Under the pieces are notes generated by a model. The model had not been told where the DNA came from, did no database searches, and saw only the letters and a list, made by a program, of their open reading frames with translations. DNA of 37,553 bases from Corynebacterium sp. 13CS0277 (GTDB lineage Bacteria > Actinomycetota > Actinomycetes > Mycobacteriales > Mycobacteriaceae): positions 1-37,553 of the forward strand of contig NZ_PPDL01000027.1 in assembly GCF_002994655.1 (NCBI RefSeq), in the 5' to 3' direction. Below, in pieces: positions 16,433 through 25,678 of the stretch (position 1 is the stretch's first letter; every line of letters starts with the position of its first letter). The position numbers and the translations under genes are program-made.

Positions 16433-17185
16433 CTAGTGGCCGAGGATCTTGCTGAGGAAGTCGCGGGCGCGGTCCGTGGCGGGGTTGTCGAAGAAGGTGG
16501 CGGGGTCGCTGTCTTCCACGATGCTGCCTTCCGCCATGAACAGAATGCGGTCGGCTGCTTTCCGGGCGAAACCCATCTCGTGGGTGACGCACAGCATGGT
16601 CATGCCTTCCTCCGCGAGGCCCGTCATCACGTCGAGGACCTCGTTGACCATCTCCGGGTCGAGCGCGGAGGTCGGCTCGTCGAACAGCATGACTTTCGGG
16701 TTCATGGCGAGCGCCCGGGCGATGGCGACGCGCTGTTGCTGCCCGCCGGACAGCTGCGCGGGGTATTTCTTCGCCTGGGAGGCGATCCCCACCCGGTCGA
16801 GCAGCGCCATGGCTTGCTGCTCTGCCTCCTCCTTCGGCGTCTTGCGCACCTTGCGGGGTGCGAGGGTGACGTTGTCGAGGATCGTCAGGTGGGGGAAGAG
16901 GTTGAAGGATTGGAAGCACATACCGACGTCGGCGCGCAGGCGGGCCAGTGCCGCCCCCTCCTCGGGCACGCGTTCCCCGTCGACGAAGATCTCCCCGGAG
17001 TCGATGGTTTCCAAGCGGTTGATTGTCCGGCACAGGGTCGACTTGCCGGAGCCAGAGGGGCCGAGGACGACGACGACTTGGCCGCGCGGGACGGAGAGGT
17101 TGATGTCGCGGAGGGCGTGGTAGTCGTCGAAGTATTTGTTGACGTCCACCATGCGGATCATGGTCTCGTGTGCTGCTTCTGCCAT
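16433..17185 (-). CDS. gluA: Glutamate ABC transporter ATPase GluA
   Basis: This is the nucleotide-binding subunit. The 250-aa protein has Walker [10 protein letters not shown] at 42–50, the Q-loop CFQSFNLFP (90–98), the signature LSGGQQ at 145–150, Walker B with DEPT at 169–172 and the H-loop VTHEMG. It heads the gluABCD operon. The start at 17185 is preferred over the internal ATG codons at residues 9 and 12 because TAGCGT lies six bases upstream, with TTGCGC 18 bases before that, predicting a leaderless transcript. Confidence 0.95.
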   Translation of the reverse strand: MAEAAHETMIRMVDVNKYFDDYHALRDINLSVPRGQVVVVLGPSGSGKSTLCRTINRLETIDSGEIFVDGERVPEEGAALARLRADVGMCFQSFNLFPHLTILDNVTLAPRKVRKTPKEEAEQQAMALLDRVGIASQAKKYPAQLSGGQQQRVAIARALAMNPKVMLFDEPTSALDPEMVNEVLDVMTGLAEEGMTMLCVTHEMGFARKAADRILFMAEGSIVEDSDPATFFDNPATDRARDFLSKILGH

Positions 17186-17221
17186 GCACCCACGCTAGTG
17201 TGTGCTGAGTCATAAGCGCAA
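17186..17221 (-). promoter_or_regulatory. gluABCD promoter
   Basis: On the minus strand TTGCGC (17221–17216) and TAGCGT (17197–17192) are separated by 18 bases; six bases then precede ATG 17185. The arrangement predicts a leaderless mRNA. Confidence 0.55.
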
Positions 17222-17614
17222 GGGTGGGTGGTGTGGATCGCGTGGAAATCCGGTGTGAACAGCAGCTGACACCAGCACCCCCGGGGGTGCTGCGCCGTCC
17301 GGGTGAGCGGCTGGGCGGTGCGGGAGGCAACCGCCGCGTTGGGCGCGGGCACACGTGTGGTGCCTGCGGCGCGACCACGTTGAGCGCACCCAGCGGGCTT
17401 CTCGGCGTGTCATCACGTCGGTCGGGGCGGCCATCCTCCAAGGGGATGGCAGCCCGGTCGCCGCGTGGGAGGTGGTGGTGGGGAAGTGGATTAAGGAGAA
17501 CGTCGCCTGCCTGGTGCGGAAAGGGGTGTCGTCGCTGTCGTTTTGCTCACCCCCGCTTTTGTGCGCCGACGGCGAGATGCACCCCGGCGTGGCCGTGCTC
17601 TACACTTACCGCCC
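17222..17614. other. gluA–miaB divergent spacer with an 18-bp palindrome
   Basis: No gene is convincing in this stretch of nearly 400 bases. It contains the perfect palindrome AGCACCCCCGGGGGTGCT at 17274–17291, about 50 bases upstream of the gluA -35, and TACACT at 17601–17606, eight bases before the miaB start. The rest shows no structure I can interpret. Confidence 0.4.
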
Positions 17615-19165
17615 GTGTCTTCACCCACTACCACCGCAGTGACCAGCCCCGCCAGCCAGGAGCGCCCCGCGAAAACCTACGAGGTGCGCACCTTCGGCTG
17701 CCAGATGAACGTGCACGATTCCGAGCGTCTTTCCGGGTTGTTGGAGTCCGCCGGCTACACCGCCGCCGCCGAGGACACCACACCTGACCTGGTGGTGTTC
17801 AACACCTGCGCGGTGCGGGAAAACGCCGACAATCGCCTGTACGGGACCCTCGGCCAGCTACGGGCCGTCAAAGACGAGCACCCGGGCATGCAGATCGCCG
17901 TCGGTGGTTGCCTCGCGCAGAAGGACCGCGACACGGTCGTGAAGAAAGCCCCGTGGGTGGATGTCGTGTTCGGCACGCACAACATTGGCTCCCTGCCGGC
18001 ACTGCTCGACCGGGCGGCCCACAACGATGAGGCCCAGGTGGAGATCGTCGACGCGCTCGAGCAGTTCCCCTCGGTGCTGCCTGCGAAACGCGAGTCGGCC
18101 TACGCCGGCTGGGTGTCGATTTCCGTGGGCTGTAACAACACCTGCACGTTCTGCATCGTGCCGAGCCTGCGAGGTAAGGAAGTCGACCGCCGCCCGGGCG
18201 ACATCCTCGCCGAGGTGCAGGCCCTGGTCGACCAGGGGGTGACTGAGGTGACGCTGCTGGGGCAGAACGTCAACGCCTACGGCGTGAACTTCGCCGACCC
18301 CGAGGTCGAGCGCGACCGTTCCGCCTTCAGTAAGCTGCTGCGCGCCTGCGGCGAGATCGAGGGCCTGGAGCGCGTCCGCTTCACCAGCCCCCACCCCGCG
18401 GAGTTCACCAGCGACGTCATCGACGCCATGGCGGAAACCCCCAACATTTGCCCGCAGCTGCACATGCCCTTGCAGTCCGGCTCCGACAAGGTGCTCAAAG
18501 AGATGCGGCGCAGCTACCGTTCGAAGAAGTTCCTGGGCATCCTCGAAGAAGTCCGGGCCAAGCTGCCGCACGCAGCGATCACCACCGACATCATCGTCGG
18601 TTTCCCCGGGGAGACCGAGGAGGACTTCCAGGCCACCCTCGACGTGGTGGAGAAGGCCCGGTTTACCTCAGCGTTTACGTTCCAGTACTCGCCGCGCCCG
18701 GGCACCCCCGCAGCCGAGTACGCCGAGCAGATTCCGAAGGCTGTGGTGCAGGAGCGCTTCGAACGCCTCATGGCGCTGCAGGAGCGCATCAGCCTGGAGG
18801 AAAACCTGGCGCTCGTCGGCACCGAGGTGGAGCTGCTCGTGCAGGCCGACGGTGGCCGCAAGAACCACGAAACGCACCGGATCTCGGGGCGCGCCCGTGA
18901 CGGCCGGCTGGTGCACTTCCGCCCCGAGGGTGCGATTGATGGGAAGATCCGCCCCGGCGACATTGTGACCACCCGGGTCACCGGCGGTGCCGCGCACTAC
19001 CTGCTGGCGGATGAGCCGGTGCTCAGCCACCGTCGCACCCGCGCCGGCGACAACTCCGAAGCAGGTGCGGTGCCGACGACCGCGCCGATCGGAGTCGGCC
19101 TGGGCATGCCGCGCATCGGTGCGGCCCCCGCGCAGCCCTCCTCCGGGGGCTGCGGCTCCTGCTAG
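17615..19165 (+). CDS. miaB: tRNA-2-methylthio-N6-dimethylallyladenosine synthase MiaB
   Basis: This radical-SAM methylthiotransferase adds the 2-methylthio group to i6A37 of tRNAs reading UNN codons. The 516-aa protein has the N-terminal cluster cysteines C29 (FGCQMN), C65 (NTCAVREN) and C99 (GGCLAQ). The radical-[11 protein letters not shown] gives C173, C177 and C180. A C-terminal TRAM-like region follows ([15 protein letters not shown]...[11 protein letters not shown]). About 60 further residues end in SSGGCGSC, longer than the usual protein. GTG 17615 is chosen because TACACT lies eight bases upstream; a second GTG at 17639 is possible. miaA, which makes its substrate, lies nearby. Confidence 0.95.
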   Translation: MSSPTTTAVTSPASQERPAKTYEVRTFGCQMNVHDSERLSGLLESAGYTAAAEDTTPDLVVFNTCAVRENADNRLYGTLGQLRAVKDEHPGMQIAVGGCLAQKDRDTVVKKAPWVDVVFGTHNIGSLPALLDRAAHNDEAQVEIVDALEQFPSVLPAKRESAYAGWVSISVGCNNTCTFCIVPSLRGKEVDRRPGDILAEVQALVDQGVTEVTLLGQNVNAYGVNFADPEVERDRSAFSKLLRACGEIEGLERVRFTSPHPAEFTSDVIDAMAETPNICPQLHMPLQSGSDKVLKEMRRSYRSKKFLGILEEVRAKLPHAAITTDIIVGFPGETEEDFQATLDVVEKARFTSAFTFQYSPRPGTPAAEYAEQIPKAVVQERFERLMALQERISLEENLALVGTEVELLVQADGGRKNHETHRISGRARDGRLVHFRPEGAIDGKIRPGDIVTTRVTGGAAHYLLADEPVLSHRRTRAGDNSEAGAVPTTAPIGVGLGMPRIGAAPAQPSSGGCGSC

Positions 19166-19268
19166 CGGCCGTCACCTCGTGGTCGCGCTCCCGGCCGCCT
19201 GTCGTGCTGGCCGGGGGCGGATGTGTGTGTCACGGTGGTGGCCGCGCGGGGGCGCGCGGGGCGCGGGT

Positions 19269-19280
19269 TAGGATGGTGCA
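19269..19280 (+). promoter_or_regulatory. Leaderless -10 before the 19281 gene
   Basis: TAGGAT at 19269–19274 is followed by six bases and ATG 19281, almost the same layout as at ftsK. Confidence 0.55.
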
Positions 19281-19976
19281 ATGACTTCCCCCAGTGCTGA
19301 AGCTTCACCCTCGTCGAGCGCGAGCTCCCGTGTCGCCCGCCACGTGGCGGCCTTCGATGGGGATACGAAAGCCGCGGAGCGGGCCGCCGCCCGCACCGTG
19401 GTCATCGGGCCCCTGCTATTGCCGATCGTGCTCGGCATGATGGGGGTGTTTGTGTCCCTGTTCTTGCCGCACTCTGGCCGGGTGATTGGCCTCGATGTGC
19501 TGTTTTTCTCGGATACTGCCCGCGCCTATGTCACCACCGTCCCGGAGCGGATCTACATCTGGCTGGCCATCATCGGCCCCTTCCTGCTCACCGTGGCGAC
19601 GGTCGTGACCCGCTCGATGGGTATTGCGCTGGCCGCGTGGGCGACGAGTGGCGCGGCGATGTTCTACTCCCTGTTTGCGATTTGGATGCGGCAGTCCCGC
19701 CCGCCGACGGAGCCGGGGTCCGGCCCCAGCATCGGCTTGGTCATCGGTGCGGTGTCGGTGACGATCGTCGCCGTCTGTTTGAGCATCGTCGTCTTCCGCC
19801 GCAGCGCCCTGCAGCGGGCGATGGCGGAACTCCGCAGCGCACCCGCAGCCCCGGATGCTGTGGCCAGCGTGCAGGACGAGATTCTGCACCAGGAGCAGCA
19901 GCGTGCGACCGAGAACTCCGTCCTCGTCGATGATCGACGCGCCCGCGCCGCGCGCCGCCGCCGCACGCAGCAGTAG
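19281..19976 (+). CDS. Conserved actinobacterial membrane protein (Rv2732c-like)
   Basis: The 231-aa protein has four hydrophobic segments at about 40–62, 91–110, 113–136 and 150–172, a Ser/Ala-rich N-terminal tail and a charged C-terminal tail ending in RARAARRRRTQQ. No catalytic motif is visible. Its position directly after miaB and convergent to a DUF349 gene matches the mycobacterial Rv2733c–Rv2732c–Rv2731 neighbourhood as I recall it, which is the basis for the comparison. It has its own leaderless promoter. Function is unknown. Confidence 0.8.
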   Translation: MTSPSAEASPSSSASSRVARHVAAFDGDTKAAERAAARTVVIGPLLLPIVLGMMGVFVSLFLPHSGRVIGLDVLFFSDTARAYVTTVPERIYIWLAIIGPFLLTVATVVTRSMGIALAAWATSGAAMFYSLFAIWMRQSRPPTEPGSGPSIGLVIGAVSVTIVAVCLSIVVFRRSALQRAMAELRSAPAAPDAVASVQDEILHQEQQRATENSVLVDDRRARAARRRRTQQ

Positions 19977-20005
19977 TCCCGGCAGGATCGGACAGGCAAG
20001 CGCGA

Positions 20006-20063
20006 AGCCCCCGGCGGGGCATCCCGACACGATGACACGTGTGGGGCAGCCCCGCCGGGGGCT
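20006..20063. terminator. Bidirectional terminator, 15-bp perfect stem
   Basis: AGCCCCCGGCGGGGC (20006–20020) is exactly complementary to GCCCCGCCGGGGGCT (20049–20063). It separates the convergent membrane-protein gene and the DUF349 gene. Confidence 0.75.
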
Positions 20064-20081
20064 GTGGCGTGTGTGGGCGGG

Positions 20082-21404
20082 TTAGAGGTTGTCGACAGCG
20101 TTGGCGGCGGCGTCGGCCCACTGCTGCCACTGCTGTGCCTGCTCGCGGAGCGTGGCGGCCTTCGCGCTCTTGCCGGCGGCCTCCGCCGCCTCGGCCTGCT
20201 GGGTGAGCTCTGCGACCTTGGCGGTGAACTGGGCGGCCCGCGCCTGGGCGGCGGGGTCGGTGCGCCGCCACTGCGCATCGGCGGCGTCGGCCACCCGGCG
20301 CTCGATGGCGGCGATCTTGTCCTCGAATTCGCGCACCCGCTGGCGGGGCACGAAGCCAATGTTTTCCCACTTGTCCTGCAGCTCCCGCAGGAGGGTGCGG
20401 GCGTGCTCGATGTCGGCCTCGGGGTCGATCTTCGGGCCGTACTCGGCGATCAGCGCGTCCTTGGCGTCGGCGTTCGCGGCGAACTCGGCGTCTTTTTCCT
20501 CGGTGACCTTGTTGCGGGCGGCGAAGAAATGATCCTGGGCGGCGCGGAAAGCCTCCCACAGCTTCTGATCGTGGTCGCGGCTGGCGCGGCCAGCGGCCCG
20601 CCACTCGTCCATCAGTTGCTTGAAGGCGCGCGCGGTCTCCGCCCAGTCAGTGGAATCCTTCAGCGCTTCCGCCCGGGCCACCAGGTCCTCCTTGGCGCGG
20701 CGGGCTGCCGCACGGGTGCGGTCCAGCTCCGCGAAGTGCGCGCCGCGGCGGTGGTTGAACGCATCGCGCGCCTTCGCGTAGCGCTTCCACAATTCCTCGT
20801 CGGTGGAGCGTTCAATCCCGCGGATCGTCTTCCACTCCTCCAAGATGGTGCGGAAACGATCGCCGGCCTTCTTCCACTCGGTGGAGTTCGCCGCCAGGTC
20901 TTCTGCCTCGGCGGCGAGTGCTTCCTTGCGGGCGATGGCCTGGGCGCGGCGTTCCGCCTTCGCCTGCTTGGCCTGGGCCTCGGCCTGCCCGGAGGCGTCG
21001 ATGATGGCCTGCAACTCAGCGTCGAGGGCGGGAATGTCGCCAATGACGGTGGCTTCCGGCAGCCCCTCGCGCAGCGCCTGGGCGGCCGCGCGGATCTGCT
21101 GCGCCTCACCCGGGTGGGACGTCAGTCGGACGGCGAGCAGATTGACCTCGGTGGCGAGATCCGCGTAGCGGGTCGCGTAGTGCTCCAACCCTTCCGCCGG
21201 GGTGCCGGCCTTCCATTCGCCGATCTTGCGCTCGCCGTCGGCGGTGAAGACGAACACCTGCCCGTCGTCGTCCACACGGCCAAAGTCCTGCGGGCGGCCG
21301 CCCACAGCCGGGCGTGCGGCCGGGGCGGGCACCGGGGTGCTGCGCACCTGGCCGGGGCGGGGACCCGGGCGCGGCCCAGGCTTCGGGGTGGGGTGAGCGG
21401 TCAT
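20082..21404 (-). CDS. DUF349 domain-containing coiled-coil protein
   Basis: The 440-aa protein is rich in Ala, Glu, Arg and Lys. After a Pro-rich N-terminus and a short beta-like segment (DDDGQVFVFTADGERKIGEW), it has successive DUF349 helical repeats. Each carries an EEW/DEW and LWxxFxxAxxxFFxxR pattern: WKKAGDRFRTILEEWKTI...LWKRYAKARDAF, WAETARAFKQLMDEWRAAG...LWEAFRAAQDHFFAAR, and LRELQDKWENIGFVPR. A long helix ends the chain. The family is widespread in actinobacteria; its biochemical role is not settled. ATG 21404, preceded by GGAAGGCAGG, is preferred to an upstream in-frame start at 21452. Confidence 0.85.
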   Translation of the reverse strand: MTAHPTPKPGPRPGPRPGQVRSTPVPAPAARPAVGGRPQDFGRVDDDGQVFVFTADGERKIGEWKAGTPAEGLEHYATRYADLATEVNLLAVRLTSHPGEAQQIRAAAQALREGLPEATVIGDIPALDAELQAIIDASGQAEAQAKQAKAERRAQAIARKEALAAEAEDLAANSTEWKKAGDRFRTILEEWKTIRGIERSTDEELWKRYAKARDAFNHRRGAHFAELDRTRAAARRAKEDLVARAEALKDSTDWAETARAFKQLMDEWRAAGRASRDHDQKLWEAFRAAQDHFFAARNKVTEEKDAEFAANADAKDALIAEYGPKIDPEADIEHARTLLRELQDKWENIGFVPRQRVREFEDKIAAIERRVADAADAQWRRTDPAAQARAAQFTAKVAELTQQAEAAEAAGKSAKAATLREQAQQWQQWADAAANAVDNL

Positions 21405-21808
21405 TGCAACCTGCCTTCCAAGGGGTGGGGTGGGGTGTGCGCCGCGCGTCACGGCTGCCGGCTCACCACTGCCGGCAGGGGCACCTGCGAAGGTGTCTGC
21501 CGCCAGTGGGGCATGAAAAACAATGAAGTGCTGCCGCAGGTGGGGTGCGGCAATACAGACAAAAGTCTAGCCTGATTCTTTCCGCGTCCTGGGCATAGCC
21601 GCACCTGGGGCGTGTGCTGGTGCCACCACCCTTGCTGTGGCGGGTGTGCTGGTGGGCGTCCCAGCCTGGGTGGGTGGCGTGCTGACGGCCGCGATGGTCT
21701 GCGGCAGGTGCGTAAAGTACCTTGTGGCGCGCCCCCGTGGTGCCACGACAGTTTCCCCCTCGCTGCCCGCGACCCACCTTTGTCTTCCCCGAAGGAACCC
21801 ACATTCTT
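21405..21808. other. DUF349–miaA divergent spacer
   Basis: This stretch of 404 bp has no supportable gene. It holds a TGCCGCA/TGCGGCA hairpin (21532–21552), a possible minus-strand TAGACT near 21570 for the DUF349 gene, and a possible TAAAGT near 21714 for miaA. The remainder is GT-rich with short repeats of GTGTGCTGGTG. Confidence 0.4.
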
Positions 21809-22801
21809 ATGGACGCCCCCGCCCAGCCCACGTCCCCCGCCGCGAGTTTGACCCAACCCGCCTGGGGCGTGTGCCCGACCGTGACTGCGGAGTCGACGCT
21901 GCCGCGCCCGATTGCGATCGTGGGTCCCACCGCCAGCGGAAAGTCCGCGCTGTCGTTGGCGCTGGCCGAACAGCTCGACGGGGAGGTCGTCAACGTCGAC
22001 TCCATGCAGCTCTACCGGGGCATGGATATCGGCACGGCGAAACTTTCCCTCGAGGAGCGGTGCGGGGTGCCCCACCACCTGCTCGACGTGCTCGACGTGA
22101 CGCAGACCGCCTCCGTGGCGCGCTACCAGCAGCAGGCGGTGGCCGCCGTGGAGGACATCCAGTCCCGCGGCAAGGTGCCCCTGCTCGTCGGCGGCAGCAT
22201 GCTGTACGTCCAGTCGTTGGTGGACGACTGGCAGTTCCCGCCCACGGACCCCGCAGTCCGTGCCCGCTGGGAGGCCCGCCTGGCGCAGGAGGGGTTGCCG
22301 GCGCTGCGCGAGGAGCTGCGGGCCGTGGACCCCGCAGCCGCCGCCATCATTGAAGAAGCCGACCCCCGGCGCACCGTCCGCGCCCTGGAGGTCATTGAGC
22401 TCACCGGCAAGCCGTTTGCCGCCTCCCAGCCGCCCGTCAACGCGCCCGCCCGGTGGAACACCGTGATCCTGGGGCTCGCAACCGAGGCGGAGTTCCTCAA
22501 CCCCCGCATCGCGCAGCGCACCCAGCTGATGTTCGACTCCGGCCTTATGGAGGAAACCCGCGGCCTTGTCGACGCGGGCCTGGTCGCCGAGTCCACGGCG
22601 GGGCGGGCCATCGGCTACGCCCAAGCCTTGGCGGTGCTGGCAGGGGAGATGACCGTGGACGATGCCTGTGAGCGCACCACCTTCGGCACCCGCCGCTACG
22701 TGCGCCGGCAGCGCAGCTGGTTCCGGCGCGACCCCCGCACCCTGTGGCTGGATGCCGCGGGCGACGTCGCTGCCGCCGCCCACGCCGCCCTCGGCATCTA
22801 G
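21809..22801 (+). CDS. miaA: tRNA dimethylallyltransferase MiaA
   Basis: MiaA transfers a dimethylallyl group to A37 of tRNAs, making the i6A that MiaB then methylthiolates. The 330-aa protein has a P-loop GPTASGKS at 39–46, the [15 protein letters not shown] motif beginning at D64 (general base region), [11 protein letters not shown] and the C-terminal [13 protein letters not shown] and [15 protein letters not shown] elements. About 30 extra residues precede the conserved core, so a GTG near 21869 could be the true start. GAAGGA near 21791 supports ATG 21809 loosely. dapF follows closely on the same strand with its own -10. Confidence 0.95.
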   Translation: MDAPAQPTSPAASLTQPAWGVCPTVTAESTLPRPIAIVGPTASGKSALSLALAEQLDGEVVNVDSMQLYRGMDIGTAKLSLEERCGVPHHLLDVLDVTQTASVARYQQQAVAAVEDIQSRGKVPLLVGGSMLYVQSLVDDWQFPPTDPAVRARWEARLAQEGLPALREELRAVDPAAAAIIEEADPRRTVRALEVIELTGKPFAASQPPVNAPARWNTVILGLATEAEFLNPRIAQRTQLMFDSGLMEETRGLVDAGLVAESTAGRAIGYAQALAVLAGEMTVDDACERTTFGTRRYVRRQRSWFRRDPRTLWLDAAGDVAAAAHAALGI

Positions 22802-22842
22802 CGGGGCCGGGGAGGAGTGCCGGGTGTGCGGGTGGGGTTTGC

Positions 22843-22854
22843 CATAATGTCCGC
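22843..22854 (+). promoter_or_regulatory. Leaderless -10 of dapF
   Basis: CATAAT at 22843–22848 lies six bases before ATG 22855, with no ribosome-binding site between. Confidence 0.5.
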
Positions 22855-23742
22855 ATGACTGCAGTTCCCTTCGCCATCGGCCACGGCACCGAAAACGACT
22901 TCGTGATCCTTCCGGACGCCGCCGTCCACCTCGACCTCGGGCCCGACACCGTGCGTGCCCTCTGCGATCGCCGGGCCGGTATTGGCGGCGATGGGGTGCT
23001 GCGCGTCGCCACGACCCAGGCGCTGGTCGACCACGGCGTGTTGGACTCCATCCCCAGCGGCGTCAGTGGCGACGACTGGTTCATGGATTACCGCAACGCC
23101 GACGGCACCATTGCGGAAATGTGCGGCAACGGGGTGCGGGTGTTCGCCCACTGGGTGGCTAGCCGCGGGCTGGTTTCCGGCAGCGACTTCGTCGTCGGCA
23201 CCCGGGCCGGCGCCCGGCCGGTGCACGTGAGCGCCCAGACTGCCACCCACGCCACCGTCACCGTCGGCATGGGGCCGGCCCGCGTGCTGGGCACCACCTC
23301 CTGTCGGGTGGGCGGGCAGGAGTTCTTCGGCCTCGGGGTGGACATGGGCAACCCCCACCTCGCCTGCGTGGTCGATGGACTCGACGAGGCAGGCTTGGCG
23401 GCGCTGCCCGTGGAACAGCCCATCGCCTTCGATGAGGACTTCTTCCCCCACGGCGTCAACGTGGAGATCCTCACCCCCGCCCGGGAGGTGGGCGAGGAGT
23501 TTGCCACCACCATGCGTGTGCACGAACGCGGCGCGGGGGAGACCCGCTCCTGCGGGACGGGCACGGTGGCGGCCGCCCGGGCAGCGCTGGCCGCCGAGGG
23601 CCTGGCGGACGGCACGGTCACCGTGCGGGTGCCCGGCGGCGACGTCGTCGTCACCATCGACGGGGAGACCAGCACCCTGACCGGCCCGTCGATCATCGTC
23701 GCCACCGGCTCCATCGAGCTGGATGCGCTGACCCGCCGCTAA
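22855..23742 (+). CDS. dapF: Diaminopimelate epimerase
   Basis: DapF interconverts LL- and meso-diaminopimelate, the precursor of lysine and of the peptidoglycan cross-link in corynebacteria. The 295-aa enzyme has the two catalytic cysteines, C90 in EMCGNGVR and C233 in [10 protein letters not shown], each in a near-invariant motif. [11 protein letters not shown] and GIGGDGVLR in the N-terminal half bind substrate. Length and motifs are normal. The start is set by the -10 directly upstream. The gene is adjacent to miaA but likely transcribed also by itself. Confidence 0.97.
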   Translation: MTAVPFAIGHGTENDFVILPDAAVHLDLGPDTVRALCDRRAGIGGDGVLRVATTQALVDHGVLDSIPSGVSGDDWFMDYRNADGTIAEMCGNGVRVFAHWVASRGLVSGSDFVVGTRAGARPVHVSAQTATHATVTVGMGPARVLGTTSCRVGGQEFFGLGVDMGNPHLACVVDGLDEAGLAALPVEQPIAFDEDFFPHGVNVEILTPAREVGEEFATTMRVHERGAGETRSCGTGTVAAARAALAAEGLADGTVTVRVPGGDVVVTIDGETSTLTGPSIIVATGSIELDALTRR

Positions 23743-23836
23743 TCCCGGGGGCGTCCCCGAAGACACCCCTGCCCGCGCGGGCACCCCGCTGCGGTGGGCG
23801 GGGCTGCCGCGGAGTCGTGCCGAAGCCCCGGCCGGC

Positions 23837-24427
23837 CTAGGACTCGTCTGTGCCGTCGTCGGCACCGCCGTCGGGGTGGTCCTCACGCAGGGGTCGTGGC
23901 GCACCGAGGGCAGGGTAGTCGACCCCCAGGTGCGCTGCAGTGCGGTACGCCCGCCGCCATGCCTCGTCCAGAGCCATGGTGCGCTGAGTGGTGATGGTCA
24001 GCAGCTTGTCGATCTGCTGGGCGTCCGTACACGCCGCCATGCGGGCCGGCAGCCGGTTGAGGAAACGACGGGCCGTACGGTACTGGAAAAAGAAATCCTG
24101 CAGATCCTCATTGTCGACCGCGCCGTCCATGAGGCTGGGGCGGTGCAGTGTTCGATTCGCGACCGCATCCGCGTCCATGTCGTCGCAAAAACTCTCGTAC
24201 TGAGCCACCACGTCACCCAACTCGAGGGCAGCCAACTGCAACGAGCCCGCAGCGGCCCCTTCCGCGGGAGTTCTCCGCTGGCGGGCAATGAGCCAGGCGG
24301 TGCCGCACACGATGACAACAAAGGCGGGCAGCGCCAGGGGCCGCAGCAGCTCGGCGGCGAGGAAGGCCACCGCGGCTGCGGACAGCAGGATCCACAGGAG
24401 GGTGGAACGATTCTCGGGCACTGTCAC
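23837..24427 (-). CDS. Conserved two-helix membrane protein of unknown function
   Basis: The 196-aa product has two adjacent hydrophobic segments (about 9–28 and 31–48). A cytosolic helical domain follows, with AALELGDVVAQYESFCDDMDADA, DFFFQYRTARRFLNRLPARMAACTDAQQIDKLLTITTQRTMALDEAWRRAYRTA, and an acidic tail. No known catalytic motif is visible and I do not recognise the family beyond corynebacterial hypotheticals. The start appears to be GTG at 24427, overlapping the stop of a 16-codon reading frame beginning at 24474. It is convergent to dapF. Confidence 0.7.
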   Translation of the reverse strand: MTVPENRSTLLWILLSAAAVAFLAAELLRPLALPAFVVIVCGTAWLIARQRRTPAEGAAAGSLQLAALELGDVVAQYESFCDDMDADAVANRTLHRPSLMDGAVDNEDLQDFFFQYRTARRFLNRLPARMAACTDAQQIDKLLTITTQRTMALDEAWRRAYRTAAHLGVDYPALGAPRPLREDHPDGGADDGTDES

Positions 24428-24755
24428 TCACCGGGCTTTCCCCGCGCGAGCGCCAGGTGGCCTCGCGCGGACATGAAGACAAACGTGGAGGGGTCTACGA
24501 CCCCCACGGTACTGAAAACACCCGGCCTGCTGACACGCACCATCGCACCAGGCCCCGCAGCACGCCGAACACACCGAGGGGCTGCATCCCGCCGCGGGCA
24601 GTCACGAGTACGACGAGACCGTGGCAGACAGGGCGCCACACGCCACCGGCCCCACCCCCTGGGCGCGGTGACGGCAGCAGCGATTGTGCACACACGCCCA
24701 GAGGGTGAAGCCGGGGAGAAAAAGGGATGCACCACGGGTGGCGCAGCGTCGTGCC
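24428..24755. other. Spacer with small hairpin, no clear gene
   Basis: The 328-bp spacer between two minus-strand genes contains a GGGGTC/GACCCC hairpin at 24490–24504 and a possible 16-codon leader frame (24474–24424, minus). I see nothing else that can be named. Confidence 0.4.
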
Positions 24756-25520
24756 TTAGTGGCTACCGCACCCGCCGGAGCCGCACCCACAGCCACCAGA
24801 ACCACAGCCATCGCCGTCGCCACACCCCGCCGGGGGCTTAATGCTGCCCACCAGCATCGCCGTGCCCGCCACAATCGACCCGGGTGCCGGCAGCGCCGGC
24901 GTATCCGGAATACACACATCCATCGGAACCGGGGAGATCACATCCAGGTGGATGAAACGCTGATTCGTCAGCGCCGTGTAGCGGTACTCCGCCCCGACGA
25001 CTTCCACCGCGATCTGCGCGGACGCATCCGGCACCCGGGAACCATCGCCGGTCGCCACCACCGCCGCGCCCTGCGACACCACCAGGCCGACAGCCTGCCC
25101 ACCGGCAGCCCGGAACGCCTCCGAATTATCAAACACGGCCACATCCATCCCCATCGCCGTCAACGCCAACTGCTCCCACTCCAACGTCGGCTCCTCCACC
25201 AACAGCGGGCCTTGGGCCAGGTTGCACGTAATCGTCGAGATCGGGGTGCCGTTATCCGTCACAATCTCCGCCAGCGCCAACACGTCATTGACCATCGTCA
25301 CGTGCGCATTCGCGGCCGCCGTCGACGCGAACCCCGCATAGGTGGCGTACGGCTCGACCGCCAGCATGTTGAGCTGCGCTCCCGAAGGATCAGAAAACTG
25401 CACCAGCTGGCCACCCCGGATCTCCCCGGTGACCTCCAGGCGACCGGAAGCGATCGCCGCCTGCATCGCCTGCTGCCAGGTGTCGAAACTCATGCCAATG
25501 CTTGCAAGTCCGTATTCCAT
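24756..25520 (-). CDS. Uncharacterised protein with a Cys/Gly-rich C-terminal tail
   Basis: The 254-aa protein starts MEYGLASIGMSFDTW and has two similar-looking alpha/beta halves. FSDPSGAQLNMLAVEPY resembles a VOC-like strand pattern, but this is weak. From residue 231 the chain becomes Gly/Cys-rich with five cysteines (C233, C239, C244, C246, C251) and ends in His254; such a tail could bind metal or a cluster. Function is unknown. TACCAT at 25533–25528 lies seven bases before ATG 25520, supporting a leaderless start; ATG 25529 overlaps that -10 and is less likely. It is divergent from hflX. Confidence 0.72.
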   Translation of the reverse strand: MEYGLASIGMSFDTWQQAMQAAIASGRLEVTGEIRGGQLVQFSDPSGAQLNMLAVEPYATYAGFASTAAANAHVTMVNDVLALAEIVTDNGTPISTITCNLAQGPLLVEEPTLEWEQLALTAMGMDVAVFDNSEAFRAAGGQAVGLVVSQGAAVVATGDGSRVPDASAQIAVEVVGAEYRYTALTNQRFIHLDVISPVPMDVCIPDTPALPAPGSIVAGTAMLVGSIKPPAGCGDGDGCGSGGCGCGSGGCGSH

Positions 25521-25678
25521 GCAGCCCATGGTAGCCCCGCGCCCAGCCAACACCCACCCCCAGCATCCGGCAGGGGGCGTGTTCGCTCAGGGCATGCGCG
25601 CCGGGCGGGTGCGACCTGCACCATTGTGCCTGCGGGAGGTAGCGCCCCCTCAGCCCAGCATGAAACAATGGTCTCCTG

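Noticed and set aside
17355..17642. Small plus-strand frame in the gluA–miaB spacer
   Set aside because: No similarity to a known family, overlaps the miaB start region, and lacks a start signal.
20064..21575. Plus-strand frame (503 codons) over the DUF349 gene
   Set aside because: The opposite strand encodes clear DUF349 repeats; this frame is a Gly/Arg/Leu-rich shadow.
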